Of a DNA stretch of 17,475 nucleotides, positions 1 to 8,223 are shown one piece after another. The number at the start of each line of letters is the position of its first letter. The first letter of the stretch is position 1. The notes beneath the pieces were generated by a model. That model saw nothing but the letters and a program-made list of their open reading frames with translations. It did no database searches and was not told the origin of the DNA. Origin of the DNA: Paracoccaceae bacterium (GTDB taxonomy: Bacteria; Pseudomonadota; Alphaproteobacteria; Rhodobacterales; Rhodobacteraceae); the NCBI GenBank assembly GCA_007121115.1, contig SKMI01000138.1, positions 1-17,475 of the forward strand, written 5' to 3'. A program made the position numbers and the translations under genes.

Positions 1-839
1 CTGACGGCACGCCGCCGCCCCCGCGAAAACAGGGGTTCGACTGGCGCGCGGCCGCCGTGCCCGGGGCGATCAGCACTGCCTCCACCGTGCTGGTCTTTGC
101 GGCACTGACGTGGCTCGTAACCTCGGCCGATCAGTGGCCGCGCATCCGGTTGCAGTTCTTCAACTGGGATCACATGGTCGCTTCGGCCCCGCGGGTGGCT
201 TACGGGTTCCTGACCAACATGCAGGTATGGCTGATCGCGCTGGCCTGTATCGGGGTCTGGGCGCTGGTGCTGGCGGTGATCCGGTCGCTGCGGGGGCCGG
301 TTTTCGCGCCGCTGCGGATCATGGTGGTGATCTACATCGACATCTTCCGCGGCCTGCCCGCGCTTCTGCTGGTGATCCTCTTCGGCTTTGGCATCCCGGC
401 GTTGCAGATACCGGGGCTGCCCAACTCGGGGCTGTTCTGGGGCGGGGTAGCGATGGTGCTGAGCTATTCGGCCTATGTCTGCGAGATCTACCGCTCCGGC
501 ATCGACGCGGTGCACGAAGGCCAGCGCGCCGCCGCCCGCGCGCTGGGGCTGAGCGAATGGCAGACGCTGATCTATTGCGTGCTGCCGCAGGCGCTGCGCA
601 ACGTGCTGCCCGCGCTGATGAACATCGTGGTGGCGCTGCAGAAGGACGTGGCGCTCTTGTCGGTGATCGGGGTGCGCGACGCCGTGCGCGAGGCGCAGAT
701 CTACACCGCCACCACCTTCAACTATTCGCCGCTGATCGTTGCCGCCGGGCTGTTCCTGCTGGCCACCATCCCCATGGCGCGACTGGCCGACTGGGTGAAC
801 CGGCGCGACCGCGCGCGACGGTTGCAGATCGCGGACTGA
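1..839 (+). CDS. Polar amino acid ABC transporter permease, 5' end truncated by window
   Basis: Inner-membrane permease of the His/Glu/Gln/Arg/opine family (BPD_transp_1 fold), which forms the substrate channel of an amino acid importer. The reading frame is open to the left edge from base 3, and the residues before the first internal GTG (base 57) read as a normal hydrophilic proline-rich leader ending in QGFDWRAA, so the true start lies outside the window. Visible features are several hydrophobic segments, the FRGLPALLL segment that resembles the family's IRGTPLL region, and the cytoplasmic EAA loop (EGQRAAARALGLSEWQTLIY, followed by VLPQALRN), which contacts the ATPase. The stop lies 4 bases before the ATG of the ATPase gene, so the two are probably translationally coupled. 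The binding protein and second permease are expected upstream. The exact amino acid cannot be read from the sequence. Confidence 0.9.
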   Translation, partial: DGTPPPPRKQGFDWRAAAVPGAISTASTVLVFAALTWLVTSADQWPRIRLQFFNWDHMVASAPRVAYGFLTNMQVWLIALACIGVWALVLAVIRSLRGPVFAPLRIMVVIYIDIFRGLPALLLVILFGFGIPALQIPGLPNSGLFWGGVAMVLSYSAYVCEIYRSGIDAVHEGQRAAARALGLSEWQTLIYCVLPQALRNVLPALMNIVVALQKDVALLSVIGVRDAVREAQIYTATTFNYSPLIVAAGLFLLATIPMARLADWVNRRDRARRLQIAD

Positions 840-843
840 GTTG

Positions 844-1587
<744 letters not shown>

Positions 1588-1675
1588 GCGCGGCCCTCAT
1601 CGCTTTCGTCAGAGGTTGGCAAGCAGCACAGGTCTCGGGAACGACAAACCTGAAGGTGCGGGTCTGTTGCACCGC

Positions 1676-2236
1676 TCACCCGCCTTCGACGATCAGGAAC
1701 ACCCGACCGCCGTCCGCCCCGGCGCGGATGGCGTGGGGCTGGTCGGCGCGGTAGCGGGCGGTGTCGCCGGGTCCCAGCGCCCGCGCCTCGGCGCCCGCGC
1801 TGACCTCGACCGCGCCCTCCAGCACGGTCAGATGCTCGCGCGCGCCCGCGCCATGCGGGTCGCTCTCCAGCGCGCCGCCGGGGCCGAAGGCGATGTCATA
1901 GACCTCGCGCGCGCCCACTTCCTCGGGCGCGGACAGGATGGTGATGCGGCAGCCCCGGCCCAGCCCGGCGATGCGTGGCGCCTGCGCGGCGGTCACCACC
2001 TCGATCCCGGCGCTGTCCTCAGCATCCAGAAGCCCGGCGAAATCCACCTGCAGCGCGCGCGTCAGGTTCCACAGCGTCGCCACCGTGGGCGAGGATTCGC
2101 CGCGCTCGATCTGGCTGACCATCGACCGGCTGACCCCCGACAGCCGCGCAACCGCGTCGAGCGACAGCCCCTGCCGCTGGCGCGCCGCCTTCAGGCGCGC
2201 GGGCAGGCGATGCAGCGGATCATTGGGGGCGGACAT
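1676..2236 (-). CDS. XRE-family transcriptional regulator with C-terminal cupin domain
   Basis: Probable DNA-binding regulator of 186 aa. The N-terminus (about 11-66) is an XRE/Cro helix-turn-helix: LKAARQRQGLSLDAVARLSG, then SRSMVSQIERGESSPTVATLWNLTRAL. The C-terminal third (about 112-183) is a small cupin barrel with EHLTVLEG, LGPGD and a QPHAI strand; in this family the barrel senses a small ligand. An in-frame stop lies four codons upstream, so the ATG at 2236 is the earliest possible ATG start, although no good Shine-Dalgarno is seen. It sits 32 bases downstream of the TRAP permease on the same strand, so it is probably the last gene of that operon and may control it. XRE-cupin regulators are also common beside amino acid ABC transporters, so the convergent ABC genes are an alternative target. 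The target is inference. Confidence 0.92.
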   Translation of the reverse strand: MSAPNDPLHRLPARLKAARQRQGLSLDAVARLSGVSRSMVSQIERGESSPTVATLWNLTRALQVDFAGLLDAEDSAGIEVVTAAQAPRIAGLGRGCRITILSAPEEVGAREVYDIAFGPGGALESDPHGAGAREHLTVLEGAVEVSAGAEARALGPGDTARYRADQPHAIRAGADGGRVFLIVEGG

Positions 2237-2268
2237 GAGCGGCAGTCATGCGCAGGGCGTGGCCCAAG

Positions 2269-4362
2269 TCAACTGCGCACCGCCCGATTGGCGGCGGCTT
2301 CCTGTCGGCTGCGCAGCCAGTTCACCCCCAGCACGACAATCAGCACCAGCGCGCCCGCTGCCTCGACCCGCAGATCGGGCCAGAACAGCGCGATGATCGC
2401 CGGGATCGCCACGATCCGCGACAGGTTGTCCATGCGCCCGAACAGCCAGCCCTCGATTGCAGCGGCGAAGGCCGCCAGCCCCAGGATCGCCGTGAACCCG
2501 GTCCACAGCACGATCGGCACCGGCCCGCCGAGGATGATCTCGGGGTTGAAGACCATGAAGGCGGGGATCAGATAAAGGCCCTTGGCGAATTTCCACGCCT
2601 GCACGCTGGTTTCCATGGGCTTGGCGCCCGCCACCGCCGCCCCGGCAAAGCCCGCGAGCGCCACGGGCGGGGTCACGTTGCTGTCCTGCGAATACCAGAA
2701 CACCACCAGATGCGCGATCAGCAGCGGAATGCCGAATTCGGTGTGCAGCGCCGGGCCCACCAGCACGATCAGCACGATGTAGCTGGCCGTCACCGGCAGC
2801 CCCAGGCCGAGGATCAGCGAGGCCAGCAGCACCAGCAGGAGGGCGATGACCAGGTTGCCGCCCGACAGCGCCACCATCATCGACGAGAACTTCAGCCCCA
2901 GTCCGGTCAGCCCCACCACGCCGACGATGATCCCCGCCACCGCGCAGGCCACCGACACCGCCACCGCGTTGCGCGCGCCCAGTTCCAGCGATTCGAAGAT
3001 CATCCGCACCCCGCGCCAGACCGACGCCTGCATCCGCGCGCCCGTCAGTGGCCCCCCGGTCCAGAGCGTCCAGGCCCCGCGCAGCCCGGCCACGCCGATC
3101 ACCGAGATGATCGCCCAGAACCCCACCCGCATGGGCGAGATGTTGTTGACCAGCAGCCAGACCAGCACCAAGAGCGGCACGATGAATTGCCACCCCGCCG
3201 CCAGCACCTGCCGCACCACGGGCAGTTCGGCCGCGGACATGCCCTGCATCCCCTGCTTGCGCGCGACGATGTGGACGAACAGGTACACGGTGCCCAGATA
3301 CAGCACCGCCGGGAAGATCGAGACCATGACGATCTCGATATACGGCAGGCGGGTGTATTCCGAGATCAGGAAGGCACCGGCGCCCATCAGCGGCGGCGTG
3401 ATCTGCCCGCCGGTGGAGGCCGCGGCCTCGATCCCCCCGGCCTGTTTCGGCTTGTAGCCCAGCCGCTTCATCAGCGGGATGGTGAAAGCCCCGGTGGTCA
3501 CCACATTGGCGATGGCGGAGCCGGAAATCGACCCCATGCCCGCGCTGGCGATCACCGCCGCCTTGGCCGGTCCGCCCGGCTTGCGGCCCGTTGCGGCAAA
3601 GGCGAGGTCGATGAAGAACTTGCCCGCGCCGGTCTTTTCCAGAAACGCGCCGAACAGCACGAACATGAAGACGAAGGTCGCCGCCACACCCAACGGCAGG
3701 CCGAAGATCCCCTCCTGGCCCAGATAAAGCTGCCCCACCAGTCGGTCCGTGTTGGCGCCCCGGTGCGACAGGATGCCGGGCATCCATTCGCCCAGGGCAG
3801 GTAGCGCCCCCCGCGCGCCCGCCAGCGCATAGAGGATGGCGATGCCGCCGATGATGGTCATGCCCAGCCCCACGGCGCGGCGGCTGGCTTCCAGCACCGC
3901 GACGGTGCAGACGATGCCCATGATGATATCGGTCTGCGTCCACCATCCGGCCCGGTCTATGATCGCGTCCAGGTTCCAGATGATGTAGACCCCGCTCAGG
4001 AAACCGGCGGCCACGAAGCCCGTGTCGATCACCCAGCCCAGCGCGCCGCGCGGGCGGTTCTGGCCGAACACCGGATAGATCAGGAAAGCCAGCACCAGCA
4101 CGAAGCCCAGATGCGCGGGGCGCTGGATGAACAGCCCCAGCGGCTGGATACCGGCCGTGTAAAGCTGAAACAGCGACATGGTGACCGCGACCGCCGTGAT
4201 CAGCCACAGCACCACGCGCGGCTGCTGCGCATCGGCGGAGCCCAGGTTTCCGGGGACCACGCCGCCCTCTATCCGGTCGGCGGCAACCGTATCGGTGGGC
4301 ATCACCGGAGTTTGTGCGGGTTGATCGGAGTTCGGCGAATCGCTCTGGGGGGACCGGGTCAT
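2269..4362 (-). CDS. TRAP transporter fused permease (4TM/12TM DctQM fusion, TAXI type)
   Basis: Inner-membrane carrier subunit of 697 aa, the usual size for TRAP 4TM/12TM fusion proteins that use a TAXI binding protein and an ion gradient rather than ATP. About 50 hydrophilic N-terminal residues rich in S, P, D and T precede a four-helix DctQ-like part, then the large DctM-like part. Diagnostic residues are GSISGSAIANVVTTG (277-291), TIPLMKRLGY (294-303) and IEAAASTGGQITPPLMG (311-327), the re-entrant loop signature of this family. A second such loop lies later in the chain near LGLPVTASYIVL. It lies 42 bases after the DUF1850 gene and 32 bases before the XRE-cupin gene on the same strand. 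TAXI systems in other bacteria carry glutamate, glutamine or 2-oxoglutarate; the substrate here is not readable. Confidence 0.95.
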   Translation of the reverse strand: MTRSPQSDSPNSDQPAQTPVMPTDTVAADRIEGGVVPGNLGSADAQQPRVVLWLITAVAVTMSLFQLYTAGIQPLGLFIQRPAHLGFVLVLAFLIYPVFGQNRPRGALGWVIDTGFVAAGFLSGVYIIWNLDAIIDRAGWWTQTDIIMGIVCTVAVLEASRRAVGLGMTIIGGIAILYALAGARGALPALGEWMPGILSHRGANTDRLVGQLYLGQEGIFGLPLGVAATFVFMFVLFGAFLEKTGAGKFFIDLAFAATGRKPGGPAKAAVIASAGMGSISGSAIANVVTTGAFTIPLMKRLGYKPKQAGGIEAAASTGGQITPPLMGAGAFLISEYTRLPYIEIVMVSIFPAVLYLGTVYLFVHIVARKQGMQGMSAAELPVVRQVLAAGWQFIVPLLVLVWLLVNNISPMRVGFWAIISVIGVAGLRGAWTLWTGGPLTGARMQASVWRGVRMIFESLELGARNAVAVSVACAVAGIIVGVVGLTGLGLKFSSMMVALSGGNLVIALLLVLLASLILGLGLPVTASYIVLIVLVGPALHTEFGIPLLIAHLVVFWYSQDSNVTPPVALAGFAGAAVAGAKPMETSVQAWKFAKGLYLIPAFMVFNPEIILGGPVPIVLWTGFTAILGLAAFAAAIEGWLFGRMDNLSRIVAIPAIIALFWPDLRVEAAGALVLIVVLGVNWLRSRQEAAANRAVRS

Positions 4363-4404
4363 CGTGTCAGCCTGTCATCCATCCGCGGGGGTAGGTCCGG
4401 GTGT

Positions 4405-4878
4405 TCAGTCCAAAGGGGTCAGGGTCAGCACCAGCCGCGCGCGGGGCGGCAGCGCGGTCTCGGTGCCATCCGCTGAGCGCAGGCGGTGGCCCACCGCGTC
4501 CCCGCCCGTGCGCAGCACCAGCCGGTTGCGGGGAAGCGCCATGTCGATCCCCTCGATCCAGTAGCCGCCGCCGGGGGCGGAAACCAGCGAGCCGCGCTCC
4601 GGGTGCATCCCCAGCCCGGCGGCGAAATCATGCAGGAAGCTGCGCGTCAGCACCAGTTGTCCGCCCCGGTTTTCGAAACAATCGGCCACGGGGCCGCCCG
4701 TGACCGAATGCGCCCAGTGCAGGCAAAGCGCCTGGCGCTCGGGCATGGGCAACGCTGCGACGGATCCATCCGGCCCGTCAACGTTCAGGGTGCCCGCCGC
4801 GATGTGACCCGCGCCCGAGATCAGCGCAAACGCAAAAAGGGCGGGCACCATGGCCCGCCCCGCACGCCGGAGTGTCAC
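4405..4878 (-). CDS. DUF1850 protein of TAXI-TRAP operon
   Basis: Small protein (157 aa) of the DUF1850 family, which recurs between TAXI binding protein genes and fused TRAP permease genes. Its molecular job is not established. The N-terminus has a hydrophobic stretch (MVPALFAFALISGAGHIAAG, from residue 10) that looks like a signal peptide or membrane anchor, so the protein is probably periplasmic. The family hallmark is a tryptophan or histidine-rich strand, seen here as LCLHWAHSVTGGPV, followed by a later AAGLG segment. The start is a GTG at 4878 that overlaps the TGA of the TAXI gene (GTGA, 4-base overlap), which implies translational coupling. An ATG at residue 10 is an alternative start. 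Two cysteines (in ALCLHW and DCFEN) could form a disulfide in the periplasm. Confidence 0.85.
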   Translation of the reverse strand: MTLRRAGRAMVPALFAFALISGAGHIAAGTLNVDGPDGSVAALPMPERQALCLHWAHSVTGGPVADCFENRGGQLVLTRSFLHDFAAGLGMHPERGSLVSAPGGGYWIEGIDMALPRNRLVLRTGGDAVGHRLRSADGTETALPPRARLVLTLTPLD

Positions 4879-5834
4879 TCCCTCTGATGGTCCTGCACCT
4901 CGGCACCGACTTCGTCCAGGTAGCGCAGCGCGCCGGGGTGGAACGGGATCGGCGTGGAGGCAACCGAGAATTCCACCGTGGTGTCATTCGCCGCCGGGTG
5001 GATGGCGATCAGCTCGTCCACATTCTCGTAGATCGCGCGGACGATGTTGTAGACCAGATCCTCGTCCATGTCTTCATGCGCGATCATGACGTTAGGCGTG
5101 GAGATCGTCAGCACATCCTCGTCCTGCCCGTCATAGGTGCCCGCCCGCAGGGTGTAGGCGGCAAAGGTCGGCTCCACCGCGATCGCGTTGGCGATCTCTT
5201 CCTCGGACATCGGAATGATGCGGATATCGCGGGTGGTGGCCAGGTTCATGATCGAACTGGTCGGCGGGCCGACGCTCCAGAACCCGGCGGCGATATCGCC
5301 ATCGCGCAGCGCATCCGCGGTTTCGTTGAAGTTCAGCCGCTCGGGCGTGAAGTCGTCATAGGTGATGCCGTTGGCTTCCAGCAGCGTCTGGGCGCTCACC
5401 TCGGTGCCTGAGCCCGGCGCGCCCACCGAAACACGCTGCCCGCGCAGGTCGGCGATGCTTTCGATGCCGCTGTCGGCCAGCGTGACGATCTGCACCGCGT
5501 TCGGATAGATCGACATCAGCGCGCGGATCTCGTCCACCTGACGGCCCTCGAAGGCGCCTTCGCCGTGGAACGCCTGATAGACGGTGTCGGCCAGCGCCAG
5601 CGCCAGATCGCTGTCCATGCGCGAGACCAGCGCCACGTTTTCGACCGAGGCGCCGGTGACTTCGGCGCTGCCGGTGGCGCCGTCAACGTGGCGGTTGATC
5701 ACTTCGCCCACGCCACCGCCATAGGGGAAATACACGCCGCCGGTGCCGCCGGTGGCGATCGACAGGTCCTGCGCCTGCACGGGCGCGGCCAGAAGCGCTG
5801 CCGCCGTGGCGAGCGCCGCAAATCTGTAGGTCAT
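4875..5834 (-). CDS. TAXI-family TRAP transporter solute-binding protein
   Basis: Periplasmic substrate receptor (319 aa) that delivers ligand to the fused TRAP permease of the same operon. A Sec signal peptide ends at APVQAQ near residue 22. The mature protein opens with SIATGGTGGVYFPYGG (25-40), the glycine-rich TAXI signature, followed by ALALADT, a RGQRVSVGAPGSGTE strand and AAGFWSVGPPTSSI, all in the usual order. Start choice is firm: GGGAGG lies 6 bases before the ATG on the minus strand. It is first in an operon with the DUF1850 gene, the permease and probably the XRE-cupin regulator. TAXI relatives bind glutamate, glutamine or 2-oxo acids; the ligand here is undetermined. Confidence 0.95.
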   Translation of the reverse strand: MTYRFAALATAAALLAAPVQAQDLSIATGGTGGVYFPYGGGVGEVINRHVDGATGSAEVTGASVENVALVSRMDSDLALALADTVYQAFHGEGAFEGRQVDEIRALMSIYPNAVQIVTLADSGIESIADLRGQRVSVGAPGSGTEVSAQTLLEANGITYDDFTPERLNFNETADALRDGDIAAGFWSVGPPTSSIMNLATTRDIRIIPMSEEEIANAIAVEPTFAAYTLRAGTYDGQDEDVLTISTPNVMIAHEDMDEDLVYNIVRAIYENVDELIAIHPAANDTTVEFSVASTPIPFHPGALRYLDEVGAEVQDHQRE

Positions 5835-5921
5835 TGATATCCTCCCAGTGGATTCGGGTCTCTTGGATTCCGATTTTGGGCCGCGCGGCCACCTTGGTGC
5901 GACCTGCGCGCGCCGAAGCGG

Positions 5922-5950
5922 AGACTAGCGAGGGGCCGTTTCTTGCGCAA
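5922..5950 (-). promoter_or_regulatory. Candidate sigma-70-type promoter for the TAXI-TRAP operon
   Basis: On the minus strand TTGCGC (5950-5945) is followed by a 17-base spacer and TAGTCT (5927-5922). That places initiation near 5915, about 80 bases before the TAXI start codon. The -35 half is part of the 8-bp palindrome TTGCGCAA (5943-5950). Matches to consensus are modest (3 of 6 in the -10), so this rests on spacing and position. Confidence 0.35.
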
Positions 5951-6007
5951 CAGATTTAGCGGCGCCTCTCGCGCGGGGCTTACAGGCATCGCGTCCGGGC
6001 TTCGCGC

Positions 6008-6036
6008 TTGCTCCTTGGCGGCATCTTCCCTAAACA
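6008..6036 (+). promoter_or_regulatory. Candidate sigma-70-type promoter for fabB-fabI
   Basis: TTGCTC (6008-6013), a 17-base spacer and TAAACA (6031-6036) precede fabB, which would give a leader of about 20 bases carrying the AAGGGAGG ribosome site. Only TTG of the -35 and three -10 positions match consensus, but the spacing is ideal and no better candidate was seen in the 230-bp divergent region. Confidence 0.33.
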
Positions 6037-6064
6037 CGGGCGCGAACAAGCGAAGGGAGGCGCC

Positions 6065-7294
6065 ATGCGTCGCGTCGTCATCACCGGGCTGGGCGTGGTC
6101 TCGCCCATCGGCAACACCGCCGCCGAGGTCAGCGAGAGCCTGCGCGCGGGGCGGTCGGGGATCGTCTTTGCCCCCGAATACGCCGAACACGGCTTCCGTA
6201 GCCAGGTCCACGGCCAGCCGCAGATCACGCTCGAGGACCACATCGACAAGCGCAACCTGCGCTTCATGGGCGCGGGGGCGGCCTATAACTTCATCGCCAT
6301 GGAGCAGGCCATCGCAGACGCCGGGCTCGAACCCGGGGACGTCTCGAACCCGCGTACCGGGCTGGTGGTGGGCTCGGGCGGGCCGTCCACGGCGAACCTG
6401 TTTTCCGCGCACAAGATCGTGGTGGAGAAGGGCAGCCCCAAGCGGATGGGTCCGTTCATGGTCACGCGCTGCATGTCGTCCACGAACTCGGCGTGCCTGG
6501 CCACGCCGTTCAGGATCAAGGGCGTGAACTACTCCATCACCTCGGCCTGTTCCACATCGGCCCATTGCATTGGCAACGCCGCCGAACTGATCGCGATGGG
6601 CAAGCAGGACATCATCTTCGCCGGCGGCGGCGAGGAACTGGACTGGACGCTCTCGTGTCTCTTCGACGCCATGGGCGCCATGTCCTCGAAATACAACGAC
6701 GCGCCGGAAACCGCCTCGCGCCCCTTCGACGCCTCGCGCGACGGGTTCGTCATCGGCGGCGGCGGCGGCGTGCTGGTGATGGAGGAACTGGAGCACGCCA
6801 AAGCCCGCGGCGCGAAGATCTACGCCGAACTGACCGGCTACGGCGCCACTTCGGACGGGCATGACATGGTCGCGCCCTCGGGCGAGGGGGGCGAACGCTC
6901 CATGCGGCTGGCGCTGGACACCCTGCCCGAGGGGCGGCAAATCAGCTACATCAACGCCCACGGCACCTCCACTCCCGCAGGCGACGTGACCGAGGTCGAT
7001 GCCGTGCGCCGCATCTTCGGCGAGGGCAACGTGCCGCCCATCGCCTCCACCAAGTCGCTCACCGGGCATTCCCTGGGCGCGACCGGCGTGCACGAGGCGA
7101 TCTATTCGCTCCTGATGATGCAGGGCGGGTTCATCGCCGCCTCAGCCAATGTGACCGAGCTTGACCCCGACATCCGCCCCGGCGAAGTGGCCACCGAAAT
7201 GCGCGATGGCGTGGAGTTCGACAGCGTGCTGTCGAACAGCTTCGGCTTCGGCGGCACCAACGCCACGCTGGTCATGAGCCGGTTCGACGGCTGA
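6065..7294 (+). CDS. fabB: 3-oxoacyl-[acyl-carrier-protein] synthase I (beta-ketoacyl-ACP synthase)
   Basis: Cytoplasmic condensing enzyme of type II fatty acid synthesis, which joins malonyl-ACP to an acyl chain and in the FabB branch supports unsaturated fatty acid production. The protein is 409 aa, close to E. coli FabB (406). The active-site triad is visible: Cys162 in TSACSTSAHC, His299 in NAHGTSTPAGD and His335 in KSLTGHSLGATG, with Lys330 next to it. The C-terminal SFGFGGTNATLV loop is intact. The ATG at 6065 is chosen because AAGGGAGG ends 4 bases before it and the protein then begins MRRVVITGLGVVSPIG as expected; an upstream ATG at 6008 would add an unrelated leader and fall in the promoter region. 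fabI follows after 17 bases. Confidence 0.95.
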   Translation: MRRVVITGLGVVSPIGNTAAEVSESLRAGRSGIVFAPEYAEHGFRSQVHGQPQITLEDHIDKRNLRFMGAGAAYNFIAMEQAIADAGLEPGDVSNPRTGLVVGSGGPSTANLFSAHKIVVEKGSPKRMGPFMVTRCMSSTNSACLATPFRIKGVNYSITSACSTSAHCIGNAAELIAMGKQDIIFAGGGEELDWTLSCLFDAMGAMSSKYNDAPETASRPFDASRDGFVIGGGGGVLVMEELEHAKARGAKIYAELTGYGATSDGHDMVAPSGEGGERSMRLALDTLPEGRQISYINAHGTSTPAGDVTEVDAVRRIFGEGNVPPIASTKSLTGHSLGATGVHEAIYSLLMMQGGFIAASANVTELDPDIRPGEVATEMRDGVEFDSVLSNSFGFGGTNATLVMSRFDG

Positions 7295-7311
7295 GCAAAG
7301 GGGGCACGGCC

Positions 7312-8100
7312 ATGGCCGATCTGATGCGCGGCAAACGCGGCCTGGTGATGGGTGTGGCCAACGAACGCTCCATCGCCTGGGGCATCGCGCAGGTCCTCGC
7401 CGCCGAGGGCGCGGAGCTTGCGTTCACCCATCAGGGCGCGGCGTTCGGCAAACGCCTGGCACCGCTCGCGGAAAGCGTGGGCTCGGACCTGCTGCTCGAT
7501 GTGGACGTGTCCGACGATACCGCCATGGACGCCGCCTTCGCCACCCTAGCCGAGCGCTGGGGCAAGCTCGATTTCCTGGTCCACGCCATCGCGTTTTCCG
7601 ACAAGTCCGAACTGACCGGCCGCTTCATCCACACCAGCCGCGCCAATTTCGCCAATTCGCTGGAGATTTCCTGCTACAGCTTCATCGATGCCGCGCGCCG
7701 GGCCTCGGAACTCATGCCCGATGGCGGCGCGCTGCTGACCGTGACCTTTCAGGGCTCGAACAAGGTCACGCCCTTCTACAACGTCATGGGCGTGGCCAAG
7801 GCGGCGCTGGAATCGGCGGTGCGTTACCTCGCCAATGACCTCGGCCCGCAGGGCATCCGCGTGAACGCGCTCAGCCCGGGGCCCATGAAGACACTCGCGG
7901 GCGCGGCCATCGGCGGCGCGCGCAAGACCTACCGCCATGCCGAGGAAAACGCGCCCCTGCGCACCAATGCTGCTCTCGACGCCATTGGCGGCACGGCAGC
8001 CTGGCTCGCCTCGGACTATGGCCGCCACACCACCGGCGAGATCGTGCATGTGGACGGCGGCTATCACGTCATGGGCATGCCGCAGGTGGGCAACATCTGA
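7312..8100 (+). CDS. fabI: Enoyl-[acyl-carrier-protein] reductase (NADH), FabI
   Basis: Cytoplasmic short-chain dehydrogenase-fold enzyme (262 aa, same length as E. coli FabI) that reduces trans-2-enoyl-ACP in the last step of each elongation cycle. It begins with a nucleotide-binding stretch GLVMGVANERSIAWGIA, typical of FabI rather than of FabG. The Y-x6-K catalytic pair is Tyr156 and Lys163 in FYNVMGVAKAALE, exactly the E. coli numbering. The residue matching E. coli Tyr146 is Phe146 (TVTFQGSNKV). The C-terminus GEIVHVDGGYHVMGM is standard. A GGGGG ribosome site lies 7 bases before the ATG. It is co-directional with fabB (17-base gap), so they are probably one operon. Confidence 0.95.
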   Translation: MADLMRGKRGLVMGVANERSIAWGIAQVLAAEGAELAFTHQGAAFGKRLAPLAESVGSDLLLDVDVSDDTAMDAAFATLAERWGKLDFLVHAIAFSDKSELTGRFIHTSRANFANSLEISCYSFIDAARRASELMPDGGALLTVTFQGSNKVTPFYNVMGVAKAALESAVRYLANDLGPQGIRVNALSPGPMKTLAGAAIGGARKTYRHAEENAPLRTNAALDAIGGTAAWLASDYGRHTTGEIVHVDGGYHVMGMPQVGNI

Positions 8101-8123
8101 CCGGCGCGCCATCCCGCCTGCCG

Positions 8124-8148
8124 CTTCATCTTGCCAAAAATACCCAAG
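8124..8148 (-). repeat. Intergenic repeat motif, copy 1 (GGGTATTTTTGGCAAGATGAAG type)
   Basis: Read on the minus strand this 25-base segment contains GGGTATTTTTGGCAAGATG and ends in AAG. It matches 21 of 25 positions of the segment at 9371-9395 on the plus strand. It lies directly after the U-rich tail of the hairpin at 8153-8182. From memory, similar tails after hairpins are common between genes in Rhodobacteraceae; this was not searched. Confidence 0.6.
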
Positions 8149-8182
8149 AAAAGGCCGGAAACGGAGCGCCCCGTTTCCGGCC
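8146..8182 (-). terminator. Intrinsic terminator of galU (possibly bidirectional with fabI)
   Basis: A perfect 12-bp stem, GGCCGGAAACGG (8153-8164) with CCGTTTCCGGCC (8171-8182), closes a 6-base loop. On the minus strand it is followed at once by TTTTCTT, the expected U-tract for galU, whose stop is 41 bases away. In the fabI direction the same hairpin has no T-run behind it, so termination of fabI would rest on the stem alone. Confidence 0.85.
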
Positions 8183-8223
8183 CTGGCGCCGCATCGGCCA
8201 GTCGTTCGTAATCACCCGCCGCC

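Noticed and set aside
1588..1675. Terminator between the ABC ATPase and XRE-cupin genes
   Set aside because: I looked for a stem with a T-run in either direction and found none convincing.
2221..2250. Nine-codon upstream open frame (ATG at 2250, minus strand) overlapping the XRE-cupin start
   Set aside because: It has no ribosome site and such short frames arise often by chance; it could only matter if experiments showed translation there.
2248..3804. Long plus-strand open frame (over 500 codons) opposite the fused TRAP permease
   Set aside because: Its translation is rich in R, H, Q, D and P with no family resemblance, as expected for the complement of a high-GC membrane protein gene. The minus-strand frame encodes all TRAP permease motifs.
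2246..4207. Second long minus-strand frame (653 codons) overlapping the TRAP permease in another frame
   Set aside because: Glycine/arginine/alanine-rich translation without motifs, a frame shadow caused by GC-rich third positions.
6008..6064. Extended fabB start at ATG 6008
   Set aside because: It adds 19 residues not seen in FabB proteins, overlaps the candidate promoter, and ignores the AAGGGAGG site in front of ATG 6065.
5831..7093. Minus-strand open frame opposite fabB
   Set aside because: No family features; fabB on the plus strand has an intact catalytic triad and ribosome site.
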